NCBI GenBank assembly: GCA_035569695.1
Contig: DATMMO010000182.1
Span: 1 to 64,000, forward strand
From: DASXMT01 sp035569695
GTDB taxonomy: Bacteria; Actinomycetota; Acidimicrobiia; Acidimicrobiales; RAAP-2
DNA: 64,000 nucleotides
Direction of reading: 5' to 3'
Shown here: positions 8,541 to 16,865 of the stretch, piece by piece
Layout: each line of letters begins with the position of its first letter
How positions within the stretch are numbered: the first letter of the stretch is position 1
Made by a program: the position numbers and the translations under genes
The notes under the pieces: generated by a model
Told to the model about the DNA's origin: nothing
The model's input: only the letters and a program-made list of their open reading frames with translations
Database searches by the model: none

Positions 8541-8984
8541 TCAACAGCTGAACTTGCCCTTCACCGTGGAGCCGGAGACCACATCGGTGCCCTGGAACGT
8601 GCCGCCCTTGGATGACGCCGTCCCGGTATCGGTGGTGAGGGCCAGGGGCTTGCCGCCGAGGACCATGCCGATCTGAGCGTTGGAGAACTTGCCCTGTTTC
8701 ACGTTGGCGTTCATGCCCAGGGTGTTGGCGTTGGTGCCGATGCCCAGAGCCACGCGGCTGGCGGTGACGAGGCATGCCCCGCCCGACAACTTGTAGGTCT
8801 TTCCGCCCACGGACACCGACGCCTTGGCGTTGGTTGACGTCGCCGCTCCGGCAACACCGGGAGCAAGCATGCCCCCCAGGGCCAGTCCGGCCACGGCTGC
8901 GGAGGCCAGGATCCTTCTGTTCACGGTCCAGGGGCTGGCCCCGTCGGTGTGCTTCGCCCGGTTGCGGGCGTTGAAAGACTTCAT
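8541..8984 (-). CDS. small secreted protein, function unknown
   Basis: A 147-residue protein with a clear export signal: a basic N-region (MKSFNARNRAK...NRR), a hydrophobic core ILASAAVAGLALGGML, and a likely cleavage after GVAGA. The mature part of about 100 residues is Gly/Ser/Thr/Lys rich, with two Cys, one in GGACLV and one as the last residue, which could form a disulfide. An AAAGG box lies about 10 nt before ATG 8984. An imperfect copy of the operator found twice around the LuxR gene lies at 9057-9075, about 72 bp upstream. I do not recognise the family. Confidence 0.7.
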   Translation of the reverse strand: MKSFNARNRAKHTDGASPWTVNRRILASAAVAGLALGGMLAPGVAGAATSTNAKASVSVGGKTYKLSGGACLVTASRVALGIGTNANTLGMNANVKQGKFSNAQIGMVLGGKPLALTTDTGTASSKGGTFQGTDVVSGSTVKGKFSC

Positions 8985-9056
8985 GATCAGACCTTTCCGC
9001 CTGGGCCCATTGGTGGGCCGGCCCGTCCCACTCTGCACCCATCGGCCGGAAGCGGC

Positions 9057-9075
9057 CTGAGTAGGCGTTACCTAT
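9057..9075. promoter_or_regulatory. degenerate copy of the 7-5-7 operator (third site)
   Basis: CTGAGTA-GGCGT-TACCTAT has the same 7-5-7 architecture as the two perfect repeats at 9479 and 12867. The left arm has one mismatch and the right arm two. It lies upstream of the secreted protein gene starting at 8984 on the minus strand. It is taken as a weaker site for the same regulator (inference). Confidence 0.45.
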
Positions 9076-9121
9076 TTCCCGGAGCCCCCGCCCGACGACC
9101 CACGAGCGATCCAGGCGCGGA

Positions 9122-9442
9122 TCATGAGCCCAGGCGGGCCCAGTCGATGTCGAACACCGACGGGTCCAACCGGGACAGTTCCACCGGAACTTCGCTGCCG
9201 GCTACGAAGCGGCCGGCGGCGCCGAGCGGCACCCGCAACGAGGTGGCCAGCGGCTGAGGCGACCTGCCCGGCCGGGAGACGAGCAGGTCAACGGCGAAGA
9301 CGGGGTCGCGATCGATGGTGGCTTGGCGGCGGCCCACCGCCACCACCGTGACGACGCCCATCACCCGATCGCTCGCGCTCATGATTGCGTTTGGTCCACT
9401 CGTCAGGTCTCCGGTCGGACCGATCCCATCGTTTCTTGCCAT
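9122..9442 (-). CDS. small beta-rich domain protein, single copy of the domain duplicated at 12204-12833
   Basis: A 106-residue protein. From about residue 25 it reads VMGVVTVVAVGRRQATIDRDP to GSEVPVELSRLDPSVFDIDW and aligns over its whole length with each half of the 209-residue protein at 12204-12833 (G..VPV...P..V.IDW at the end). It has no signal peptide or membrane segment. ATG 9442 is preferred because the palindromic operator then lies 36 nt upstream, nearly the same distance as for the paralogue; GTG 9469 and ATG 9382 are alternatives. It is transcribed divergently from the LuxR gene. Function unknown. Confidence 0.6.
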   Translation of the reverse strand: MARNDGIGPTGDLTSGPNAIMSASDRVMGVVTVVAVGRRQATIDRDPVFAVDLLVSRPGRSPQPLATSLRVPLGAAGRFVAGSEVPVELSRLDPSVFDIDWARLGS

Positions 9443-9478
9443 CTCGGTACCAGTGTCGGGCAGCAACACCGTCCAGAG

Positions 9479-9497
9479 ATGAGTAAGTCCTACTCAT
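9479..9497. promoter_or_regulatory. perfect 7-5-7 inverted repeat between luxR-type gene and divergent paralogue
   Basis: ATGAGTA-AGTCC-TACTCAT, arms perfectly complementary. It sits in the divergent gap, 36 bp from the small protein start (9442, minus) and 48 bp from the LAL regulator start (9546, plus). The same arms and spacing recur at 12867-12885 and, degenerately, at 9057-9075. A dimeric LuxR-type helix-turn-helix would bind a site of this size, so the neighbouring regulator is the obvious candidate and probably also controls itself (inference). Confidence 0.7.
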
Positions 9498-9545
9498 TCC
9501 GGTGATCTCTGAGCACAGCCCGAGTGGGTCGGTCACTATGGGGTC

Positions 9546-12188
9546 GTGGAGCGCGAGGTCAGATTCGGGTCCCTATGGCCAATAGTGGGGAGAGACGCGG
9601 AGATCCGCGCCCTGACCGAGGCGTTTGGCGACCCGAGGTGTGCCGGTGTCGCCCTCGTCGGAGCGGCGGGATTCGGCAAGACCCGGCTCGCGGTCAGGGC
9701 CCTGGATCTCGCCGGTGACCGCGGCATGCAGGTTTCCTCCATCAGGGCGACAAAGAGCGCCACCCACGTCCCCCTGGCCGCTCTGGGCAGCTTTCTGGGT
9801 GAGCTGGATCTCTCTACCGAGCTGGACACCGAGCTGTTCGCCGCCGCCACCAGGGCGATCGACGCCCGCCGGGGCGATCAACGCATGGTGCTGGTCATCG
9901 ATGACGCCCACGAACTGGATGACGCCTCCGCCCTGCTCCTCGACCGTATCGTCGATCACGGGGGCGCGTTCATCGTCTTCACCGCCCGAGTGGGAGAGGG
10001 CGATCCCACCGCCGTCGTTCGGAAGTGGCGAGATCAGCAGTTCCTGAGAATCGAAGTAGGTCCCCTACCTGATCGCGACCTGCGGGCCCTGGCTGAACTG
10101 GCGGTTGGCGGACCACTGGAAGGCGCCTCCTTGCAAGCCATCGTGGAGTCGAGCCGGGGCAACGTCCTCTTTCTCCGCGAGCTGATCCATGGCGCGCTGG
10201 AATCGGGCGTGCTCGCCCCCGAACTGGGCCTGTGGCATCTCAAGGGCTCGCTGTCCCACTCCCCTCGACTTCGCGACCTGATCGAGGAGCGGCTGACCGG
10301 TTTGAGCGCGCTCGAGCGCGAAGCGCTGGAATTGGTCGCTCTGGGTGACCCGATCCACTTGACCCTGTTGGAGCGCCTCGTCCCTCTCCCGGCCCTCGAG
10401 CAGCTCGAACGACGAGGGCTGCTCGATGTGCTCGACAGTGATGCCGGTCCGGAGCTGCGCCTCAATCATCCCTTTTATGGCGACATCGTCCGTGCGCAAC
10501 TTCCCTCTCTTCGCCGCATGCTGCTCTCCCGTTCCCTGGCTGACGCCTCCGACATGGATGCGGTGGCCGAGGGCCGCGACGCCATGCGTGTCGCCGTCTG
10601 GCGGCTCGAAGGGGGCGGTGGTGGCCGTATCGAGATCACCCAGGCCGCAGCCCGTACCGCCCTGCGGATGGAGGACTTCGCACTGGCCGCCCGCCTGAGT
10701 CGGTCCGTCTGGGAGCAATCGCCGTCGGTCGATACCGCCCTCGTTCTCGGCGAGGCGCTGGACTTCCTCGGACAGAATCGTGAAGCCGACGACGTGCTGG
10801 CCACGGCCACGCCGATGGCCGTCGACGATCGGCAACTGACGAAATTGGCAGTCAGGAGGGCTGCCGCCCTCTATCGGTCTCTCGGGGAAGCCGACGCCGC
10901 CGACCAGGTCATTCATGAGGCCGTGGGCCGGGTGACCGAGCCGGCCTGCCGGCGGGAGCTCCAAGCCCTGCGGGGCAATCACCTGTTGATGGCCGGCCGG
11001 GTAGCCGCCGCCATCGAACTGGATGAGGAACTGCTTCTGGTGCCCGGGGACGCTGCGTTCGCCCAAGCCTCACTGGACGTCGGCGTGGCCCTGGCCCTGG
11101 CCGGACGGACCAGAGATGCCATCGACCACGTCGACCGGGCCCTCTCGGCTCGCCTGGATGTCGACGACGAGGAACAGCTCTCGGCGGTGGGTATCTATCT
11201 CGTCGCCCAATCGCTGGCCCACGCCCATGCCGGAGACCTGGCCGGCGCCCAAGGAGTCAGTGACGCGGGATACCAGGTCTCGGTCGAGAAGAACAATGCC
11301 GACGGCCAAGCGTGGTTCGCCTCCGTCCTCGGCCTGGCTTACCTGGAACAGGGGCGGCCGGTCTCGGCCATGAACATGTTCCGCGAAGTCGCCACCCTGT
11401 TCGGCACGCTCAACCATCCGGGCCGGCGGTGGGGGCTGGGGGGCATCGCCTTGGCCGGAGCCCTTGTGGGTGACAGCGAAGTCAGCGCCGCGGCGCTGAG
11501 GGAGCTCGACGACATGGCACCGGTTGCCGTGCACCTGCAGGATGTCCAGATCACCCGGGCCCGGGCGTGGACGGCGATGGTCCGGGGCGAGCTGACCGCG
11601 GCCCGCCGGCTGCTGTGGGAGGCCGTGGCCCTCGCCGACGGATGGGGACAGCACGGTGCCTCGGCCCAAGCCCTCCATGACCTGGTGCGGATGGGCGCCA
11701 TCGATCCGGCTGCGGAGCAGCTCGAAGGCATGGGGGGCCTGGTCGATGGAGCCTTCATGGAGGCCAGGGTGCTGTTCGCTCGGGCATCACGCCTCAGAGA
11801 CCTCACCCTGGCGGCCGCGGCCGCCGACCGCTTCGAAGCGATCGGAGCCAATCTGTTCGCGGCGGAAGCGGCCACCCTCGTGGCCGACCTGGCATCCGAC
11901 GCGGGCCTGCGGCGGGTCAAGACCGACGCCGGGGTCAGAGCGGGCCGGTTGCTCGAGTTGTGCGAGGGCGCCCTCATTCTCGGGGTCACCGGCGGCAACG
12001 AGTCGACTCGGCTGACTGATCGGGAACGTGAAGTGGCCCAATTGGCAGCTCGGGGGCTGACCAGCCGCAAGATCGCCGAGGACCTCTACGTCTCCGTGCG
12101 CACGGTGGACAACCACCTCCAGCAGGTCTACGTGAAGCTGGGCATCAAGCGGCGCAGCGAGTTGGCCGCACGCCTGTCGCAACCATGA
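9546..12188 (+). CDS. LAL-type (large ATP-binding LuxR) transcriptional regulator
   Basis: An 880-residue STAND-class regulator. The N-terminal NTPase has Walker A GAAGFGKTR at 39-47 and Walker B MVLVIDDAHEL around 114-124. A long helical TPR-like region follows (about 350-800). The C-terminal LuxR/GerE helix-turn-helix starts at 823 with LTDREREVAQLAARGLTSRKI and the recognition helix SVRTVDNHLQQVYVKLGI. GTG 9546 is the only start close to the domain; CACTAT at 9534 could be its -10 box. ATP and an unknown ligand would switch such proteins. The palindromes at 9479, 12867 and 9057 flank it and are its likely operators. Confidence 0.92.
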   Translation: MEREVRFGSLWPIVGRDAEIRALTEAFGDPRCAGVALVGAAGFGKTRLAVRALDLAGDRGMQVSSIRATKSATHVPLAALGSFLGELDLSTELDTELFAAATRAIDARRGDQRMVLVIDDAHELDDASALLLDRIVDHGGAFIVFTARVGEGDPTAVVRKWRDQQFLRIEVGPLPDRDLRALAELAVGGPLEGASLQAIVESSRGNVLFLRELIHGALESGVLAPELGLWHLKGSLSHSPRLRDLIEERLTGLSALEREALELVALGDPIHLTLLERLVPLPALEQLERRGLLDVLDSDAGPELRLNHPFYGDIVRAQLPSLRRMLLSRSLADASDMDAVAEGRDAMRVAVWRLEGGGGGRIEITQAAARTALRMEDFALAARLSRSVWEQSPSVDTALVLGEALDFLGQNREADDVLATATPMAVDDRQLTKLAVRRAAALYRSLGEADAADQVIHEAVGRVTEPACRRELQALRGNHLLMAGRVAAAIELDEELLLVPGDAAFAQASLDVGVALALAGRTRDAIDHVDRALSARLDVDDEEQLSAVGIYLVAQSLAHAHAGDLAGAQGVSDAGYQVSVEKNNADGQAWFASVLGLAYLEQGRPVSAMNMFREVATLFGTLNHPGRRWGLGGIALAGALVGDSEVSAAALRELDDMAPVAVHLQDVQITRARAWTAMVRGELTAARRLLWEAVALADGWGQHGASAQALHDLVRMGAIDPAAEQLEGMGGLVDGAFMEARVLFARASRLRDLTLAAAAADRFEAIGANLFAAEAATLVADLASDAGLRRVKTDAGVRAGRLLELCEGALILGVTGGNESTRLTDREREVAQLAARGLTSRKIAEDLYVSVRTVDNHLQQVYVKLGIKRRSELAARLSQP

Positions 12189-12203
12189 CCGGGGTCGGGT
12201 CAA

Positions 12204-12833
12204 CTATGCCCGGCTGTCGGCCGCCGCCTTGTCCCAGTCGATGACCACGGCGTTGGGGACGCTTCCGATCTTGACCGGGACGTGGGACCCCGGGAAGAGG
12301 AACGGCAACGCGGCGGGCGGGGTGGGATTGCCCACCTGGATCTGGTAGGGATCCCTGTCGGTGGGCATGACCGTGAGGGTGTACGCGTAGATCTCGACGC
12401 CGGAGGGGTTGCGCTTGTTGAGAGACGCCGACTCGACGATGACGGCCTGGGCCGGCTCCCCGGTGGCCAGGACCGTGGCGGCCGAGTGGTCGCCCGAGCC
12501 GGCGGCCATCGTGACTTGGGGCGGTGCCGTGGCCAGGTCGAGGGCGATGTCGGTCGGGTCCTCCGCGTTGACCCGAACGGCCACCGTGGTCGAGCCCGGC
12601 TGGAACTGGGGTATCTGCACCTCGAGGACCCGTTGCTTGCACGTCGCCTCGTAGGGCTCCCTGCCGTCCAGGGTCACCTGTACGGTGAACACACAGGAGC
12701 GCTGGACCAGGCCATTGCCGGTCTGCACCGTGGTACCGGTGATTCTGACGTCGGTGATCAGGCCCTGACCCAACAGCCCTGTCTGCAGGAGCTTCTTGTC
12801 AGTGCCTCCGGTGATTTTTCTGAGTAGTCCCAT
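12204..12833 (-). CDS. two-repeat beta-rich domain protein, function unknown
   Basis: A 209-residue cytosolic-looking protein built from two copies of a domain of about 85 residues. Copy 1 runs from GLITDVRITGTTVQTGN to VNAEDPTDIALDL, copy 2 from AQAVIVESASLNKRNPSG to GSVPNAVVIDWDKA. Each has the pattern small-V...V...G....PY......P......PG..V.V.......D..I. The single-domain paralogue lies at 9122-9442 across the LuxR gene. Such domains occur in many actinobacterial proteins of unknown role. It converges on the LuxR gene, and its start lies 33 bp from the operator at 12867. Confidence 0.72.
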   Translation of the reverse strand: MGLLRKITGGTDKKLLQTGLLGQGLITDVRITGTTVQTGNGLVQRSCVFTVQVTLDGREPYEATCKQRVLEVQIPQFQPGSTTVAVRVNAEDPTDIALDLATAPPQVTMAAGSGDHSAATVLATGEPAQAVIVESASLNKRNPSGVEIYAYTLTVMPTDRDPYQIQVGNPTPPAALPFLFPGSHVPVKIGSVPNAVVIDWDKAAADSRA

Positions 12834-12866
12834 AACGCCACTGTGCGACTTACACAGAAGCCCAAC

Positions 12867-12885
12867 ATGAGTAGCGATTACTCAT
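12867..12885. promoter_or_regulatory. perfect 7-5-7 inverted repeat upstream of the two-repeat protein
   Basis: ATGAGTA-GCGAT-TACTCAT. The arms are identical to those at 9479-9497, while the 5-nt spacer differs, which argues for conservation of the arms by binding rather than recent duplication. It lies 33 bp before the start at 12833 on the minus strand and 78 bp before the small gene at 12964 on the plus strand. Confidence 0.7.
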
Positions 12886-12963
12886 TTGGAGCCGTCGGCC
12901 CGGCCGCCTGCGGCCGAGGGATAGGGGCGGACCGGAAGGGACCGGTGGCGTAGCGTGGAGGCC

Positions 12964-13158
12964 ATGACCGATGAACCGGACCTCGGTGATGCCGAGGGCA
13001 AGTGGTACTACTGCTTCAAGCACAAGAAGGTCGAAACGCTGGACGATTGCCACCAGATGGATCGCATGGGTCCGTACCAGACCAAAGAGGACGCCGAGCA
13101 CTGGCGGGAGCACGTGGCCGAGCGCAACAAGGAATGGGACGACGACGACGACGAGTAG
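12964..13158 (+). CDS. conserved small acidic actinobacterial protein
   Basis: A 64-residue protein. GKWYYCFKHKKVETLDDC followed by DRMGPYQTKEDAEHW and the acidic tail ERNKEWDDDDDE is a pattern I know from short uncharacterised proteins widespread in Actinobacteria. The two Cys and a His-Lys-His-Lys-like stretch resemble half of a zinc ribbon, but only two Cys are present. ATG 12964 is used; GTG 12955 is in frame. It shares the 130-bp divergent gap holding the 12867 operator, so it may or may not belong to that regulon. Confidence 0.72.
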   Translation: MTDEPDLGDAEGKWYYCFKHKKVETLDDCHQMDRMGPYQTKEDAEHWREHVAERNKEWDDDDDE

Positions 13159-13206
13159 GCCGAGCCTTGTCGACCGGCCTCAGTCTGCTGCTCGTTTCCG
13201 GTGCCC

Positions 13207-13986
13207 TCACCGGCAGGCTTGCAGGACCACCGGGCTCTTCTCGCCGACCAGGACGAGGTTGATGGCTTGGCGCATCTGGTCAGGCTGCGCGTGCACACCG
13301 AAGCCATAGGGCTGATCGAGGCTGGCTAGAACGGCCACGACCACGGTCATGAGCAAAGCCACGGTGGCGAGCGACCAGATCCGCCCGGGTCGGCGGGTGG
13401 CGTAGTGGCCGGCGAGTAGGAAGAAGACGAGAAAGGCACCAACGTAGATCACCAGCCACAAGGCAGGAGGAATCCGGGGCTGGGTGAAGAACAGCAGACG
13501 TTGCCGGGAGGCGCTGGCGTCGCTGACGATCGAGTTGGCTCGCCCATAGGCTGATCCCTGCACCGCATTGGTGTCGGGAAGGTTGCGGAGGGCGGCGCGA
13601 AGCTGATCACCGAACCCGAGCGTGGTCGGCGCCTCCAATTGGCTGCCTCGCTCCATCGCCGGCCACTCGTCCTGGACGATCGACCGCATGTAGCAGACGA
13701 GGTCGTGGCGAATGGGATCGCTGGTCTGGGCCGGGTAGACGCCCACCGTGTCATAGAGCGAGACCAGCGAGCTCGCCTCCTGCTGAGACACGCTCTGGAC
13801 ATCGTTGTAGTGGCCTACGGCGAAGACGACCAAGAGACCCAACAACAATCCATAGGACGCCCCGACAAAGGTCAACGCCGACTGATATTCCGGCGCCTCC
13901 TCGGATCTTCCTCTCCGGTGGAACACCACCGCCAGCGCCGTGCCAGCGCCGATCACCGCCCAGAGGATCAGCACATGGACGATCAC
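13207..13986 (-). CDS. DUF4239 (bestrophin-like) membrane protein
   Basis: A 259-residue membrane protein with two hydrophobic segments at the start (VLILWAVIGAGTALAVVF and GASYGLLLGLLVVFAVG), a soluble central part beginning NDVQSVSQQEASSLVSLYDT, and two more segments near the end. The layout and the Q-x-E-A-x-x-L-x-x-L-Y stretch match the DUF4239 family, remotely similar to bestrophin channels. A GTG start is used. Ion-channel function is only suggested by the family name. Confidence 0.75.
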   Translation of the reverse strand: MIVHVLILWAVIGAGTALAVVFHRRGRSEEAPEYQSALTFVGASYGLLLGLLVVFAVGHYNDVQSVSQQEASSLVSLYDTVGVYPAQTSDPIRHDLVCYMRSIVQDEWPAMERGSQLEAPTTLGFGDQLRAALRNLPDTNAVQGSAYGRANSIVSDASASRQRLLFFTQPRIPPALWLVIYVGAFLVFFLLAGHYATRRPGRIWSLATVALLMTVVVAVLASLDQPYGFGVHAQPDQMRQAINLVLVGEKSPVVLQACR

Positions 13987-14190
13987 CGATGGACCTGATG
14001 GACCACGCGTGGACCTGCTGGATGGCTAGGCCAGGCCGACGGGGTCGCGGCAGTCCGGTCGCCGGTGGGGCCGCCGAACAATGCACTGCGCTGGGGTCCC
14101 CCGGCCACGTCAATGGAGCGTACTCGACGGGCCTGGGATCAGGGCGGGTGCGCCTCGCCATGTCGCCGGCTTACACCTGCGCAGATGTGC

Positions 14191-15585
14191 TTAGAACGCC
14201 GGACGTCCATCTCTTGCCTCCGAATACTCCAAGAGGCGCCCGAACCGTCTCCGGACATCGGTCAAGTCATTGGCCTCCGGTACCGTCTCCTCGGCGACCC
14301 GCATGACCATTTCCGCTTGCCGGAGGAGGACGGCATGCTGGGATTCGCTCTTCGCGTTCCTATCAATGACGAGGATGGCGTCCATCAACCTGATGAGGAC
14401 GGCTGGCATTCCCCGTGCCGCTTGACGGATCTTGTCGAAGGAACGGTTCACCATCCGCTCATAGCTGGGATCGAATTCGACCAGGCGAATCCTTCCGCTT
14501 GGACCCCGGTAAACGCCCTTCTCCAGTGCTCGGCCGGAGATCTCCGACAACCCGGCCGAGATCCAATCGATACACGTAAGCGCAGTGAACGTGTCGTTGA
14601 CCGCGGGAGACAAAGCCCGAATGGCGATCTCCACCAATTGGTCAATGGCGAAGACCGGATCCTGGGTCAAGGTGCGGTGAGGCCCGGTGACATGGGCCTT
14701 CTTCAGGGCTGCCGCCACCTGACCTGCGGCCCCCGCGGGCCACACCGTCGCCAATGGGCTGTCAGCAACCACGAAGTGGCCAGGGCGGTACTCGAGACTG
14801 ATCACCGCATCCAAGGTCTCGGCAATGGCGATGAGCTCACCGAACCCCACGAATTGCAGGTAGCCGCTCTGGGTGGCCGTGACCTCCGCACCCCGGCTCA
14901 GGTTGGCCGCCACCTCGTCCGGGAGCGTCGATGAATCGTCTTCGATATCGGCCCCTGAGTGTCGTCGCTGCGGGAACTCGGCCTCGATGGCCCGATCGAG
15001 ATCGCGGGCGATGCTGGCGATCACTTCCGGCAACTGAATCGACTTGGCGATGTGGTGGATGAAGTAGATGAGAACAACCAAGTCGACGAGGAGCAGGCCC
15101 TCGGCCACTGTGATCGTGAGATGCGGAACGAAATCACCGCCCGGAAGCCCGGTGATCGAACCGAGAGCCAACACCGAATAGACGAAGGTGGCGACGAAGA
15201 CCCCGAGGGTTACCTGAGTGCCCAAGTCGCGAATGAAATTTCGCATCATTCGCGGACCGAACTGTTGCGATGCAAGCGTGAGGGCCAAAATCGTGATCGA
15301 GAACACCACGCCCACCGTGGTGATGATGGCGGCGGCGATGGCAATCAGTACTTGACGCCCAGCGTCGGCACTGCCCGTCCTCACCCACGTGGGCAACGTC
15401 AGGCGGTGATGAAACGCGGCCAGATCGATTTCGAAGGTGAGCACGAACAGCAATCCGGCAACCGCAATTAACAGCACCGGCACCACCCACAACGTGGTCC
15501 TGAGAGCGTCCCATCGCCAACCCGGGAGCCTCAGCCTTCCTCGACTTCTGTCCTGATATTCGGGATGTGCTGGTGGAACGGTCAT
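14191..15585 (-). CDS. DUF2254 membrane protein
   Basis: A 464-residue predicted membrane protein of the DUF2254 family. Four N-terminal segments (LWVVPVLLIAVAGLLFVLTF, LIAIAAAIITTVGVVFSITILAL, LGVFVATFVYSVLALGSI, ITVAEGLLLVDLVVLIYFI) are followed by the diagnostic LASQQFGPRMMRNFIRD and a long cytosolic region with ALSPAVNDTFTALTCIDW. ATG 15585 has GAGGAG 4 nt upstream; the upstream continuation of this frame lies in the pseudogene region. Function unknown. It is transcribed away from the broken esterase. Confidence 0.83.
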   Translation of the reverse strand: MTVPPAHPEYQDRSRGRLRLPGWRWDALRTTLWVVPVLLIAVAGLLFVLTFEIDLAAFHHRLTLPTWVRTGSADAGRQVLIAIAAAIITTVGVVFSITILALTLASQQFGPRMMRNFIRDLGTQVTLGVFVATFVYSVLALGSITGLPGGDFVPHLTITVAEGLLLVDLVVLIYFIHHIAKSIQLPEVIASIARDLDRAIEAEFPQRRHSGADIEDDSSTLPDEVAANLSRGAEVTATQSGYLQFVGFGELIAIAETLDAVISLEYRPGHFVVADSPLATVWPAGAAGQVAAALKKAHVTGPHRTLTQDPVFAIDQLVEIAIRALSPAVNDTFTALTCIDWISAGLSEISGRALEKGVYRGPSGRIRLVEFDPSYERMVNRSFDKIRQAARGMPAVLIRLMDAILVIDRNAKSESQHAVLLRQAEMVMRVAEETVPEANDLTDVRRRFGRLLEYSEARDGRPAF

Positions 15586-15655
15586 GCGCTCCTCGCGTGA
15601 GCGGCGGGAACCATACTCAGCTCTGCATCGGCCGGCGCTGCGAACGCCAGGCAGA

Positions 15656-16075
15656 ATGTATCGCGTGCCCACCACTCGCCAGAGCATCATCGTCGGTGGC
15701 GCCAGCCGCATGTAGCTCTTGGCCGAACCGGCCAGTCCGGCGACCGCCGTGGTGCTCAGCCTCCACGGGACCCGATCGACGGCCAACCAGCAGGCGCGCC
15801 TCAGTCGCATGGAGACCTGGGCGGACGAGCACGGTGTCGTCGTCGCCTTTCCCGAGGCCGTGCTGCCGGGCGGGACCGGGTACCAGTGGGATCCGGCGAC
15901 CGACATGCCATTTCTCGTCCAGCTGGCGGAGAGGTTGATCGAGAGGCACCACCCGCCGGCCAACCGGATCTGCATGACGGGTATGTCCGGCGGGGCGCGC
16001 ATGTCTTGTTGGTCGCGGCCGATCGGGCCGACCTGGTGAGCTGAGTCGGCGCCGTCGCCGGCCTGCGGGCGGTCG
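15656..16075 (+). pseudogene. broken alpha/beta-hydrolase (PHB depolymerase/LpqC-like esterase)
   Basis: The frame from ATG 15656 gives SIIVGGASRM, then an amber codon at 15713-15715 where relatives carry Tyr (a TAC to TAG change would explain it). It continues LLAEPASPATAVVLSLHGTRST to ICMTGMSGGARMSC, which holds the oxyanion HG and the nucleophile motif GMSGG. After MSC near 16005 the homologous reading shifts frame (LVAADRADLV, then TGA at 16042, then VGAVAGLR) and stops being hydrolase-like near 16075, where an IS21 istB fragment takes over. At least three lesions, so it is inactive. Confidence 0.75.
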
Positions 16076-16081
16076 CCGAGC

Positions 16082-16249
16082 GCTCGCCCAGAGCCGACAC
16101 AACGTTCCTTACGGACTCTGGAGTGGATCGACCGGCACGAGAACCTGGTCGTCTGCGGGCCGAGTGGGACCGGCAAGACGCACTTCTTAGAAGCGATCGG
16201 CCAGAGTGCGATCGACGCCGGTCACCACGTGAGCTGGTTGAGCCTCTAG
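16082..16249 (+). mobile_element. IS21-family istB (helper ATPase) remnant
   Basis: The frame PTQRSLRTLEWIDRHENLVV, then CGPSGTGKTHFLEAIGQ (Walker A GPSGTGKT), then SAIDAGHHVSWLSL and a stop, matches the start of the ATPase core of IstB, the IS21 transposition helper. Only about 55 residues survive: no istA, no C-terminal half and no terminal repeats were seen. It follows directly on the broken esterase, so it looks like the scar of an insertion followed by deletion. Confidence 0.72.
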
Positions 16250-16376
16250 AGGCCACGACTGGGCAGTTCTGTTTGCCATCCCTGGGCAGAAACCACTAGC
16301 CATTAACGCCTGTTCCTGCGGTTGTCATTGTTCGTTAAGCGCTGTATTGTCCTCGGGACCGACGAGGGGGGCTCTT

Positions 16377-16865
16377 ATGTGGCGGTATAGGTCGTGTGTC
16401 TGCGCTGGGATCGTCGCCTTCATTTTCGTCCTCGGGGCCTGGGGCTGGGGATCACAGTCCAGCTCCGCATCACAGCCAAACGAATACGGGAACGTCTGCG
16501 AGGCGACGGTCGAGCAGGGCTCGGGTGTGACGAAAATCGCACTCAAGCACGCAGAGAAGAAGGCGGAGGATACGTGGTTCGACTACCCCAAATTCGCGTG
16601 GTCCAGCTGGTGGTTTGGGACAATAGGAGGTTTCTTCCGCGGCTGTTCGAACGCAATCACATTCGTCGCCGGCGGACAGCGCTCCGACCAGGCCATTATC
16701 GGGGTCCGCATCGCCAACCCCTTTGGTGCCTCGGGTGACGTCGTGGCCGATTGTCGCGTCCTCTACGCCCAGGGCGTTGGCACGTTTACCTGTCAACGGA
16801 CCTCTTTGACGAACGAATACGGCCGGTTAACCGTCGATTTCAAGCTCACTCACACTGGTCCTTGA
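16377..16865 (+). CDS. secreted or membrane-anchored protein, function unknown
   Basis: A 162-residue protein with an N-terminal hydrophobic segment (SCVCAGIVAFIFVLGAWGWG) that could be a signal peptide or anchor. The mature part has four Cys (NVCEATV, RGCSNAI, ADCRVL, FTCQRT), which fits an extracytoplasmic disulfide protein. GAGGGGGG lies about 7 nt before ATG 16377. Its base composition is visibly less GC-rich than that of its neighbours, and it follows an insertion-element scar, so recent acquisition is possible. Family not recognised. Confidence 0.62.
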   Translation: MWRYRSCVCAGIVAFIFVLGAWGWGSQSSSASQPNEYGNVCEATVEQGSGVTKIALKHAEKKAEDTWFDYPKFAWSSWWFGTIGGFFRGCSNAITFVAGGQRSDQAIIGVRIANPFGASGDVVADCRVLYAQGVGTFTCQRTSLTNEYGRLTVDFKLTHTGP

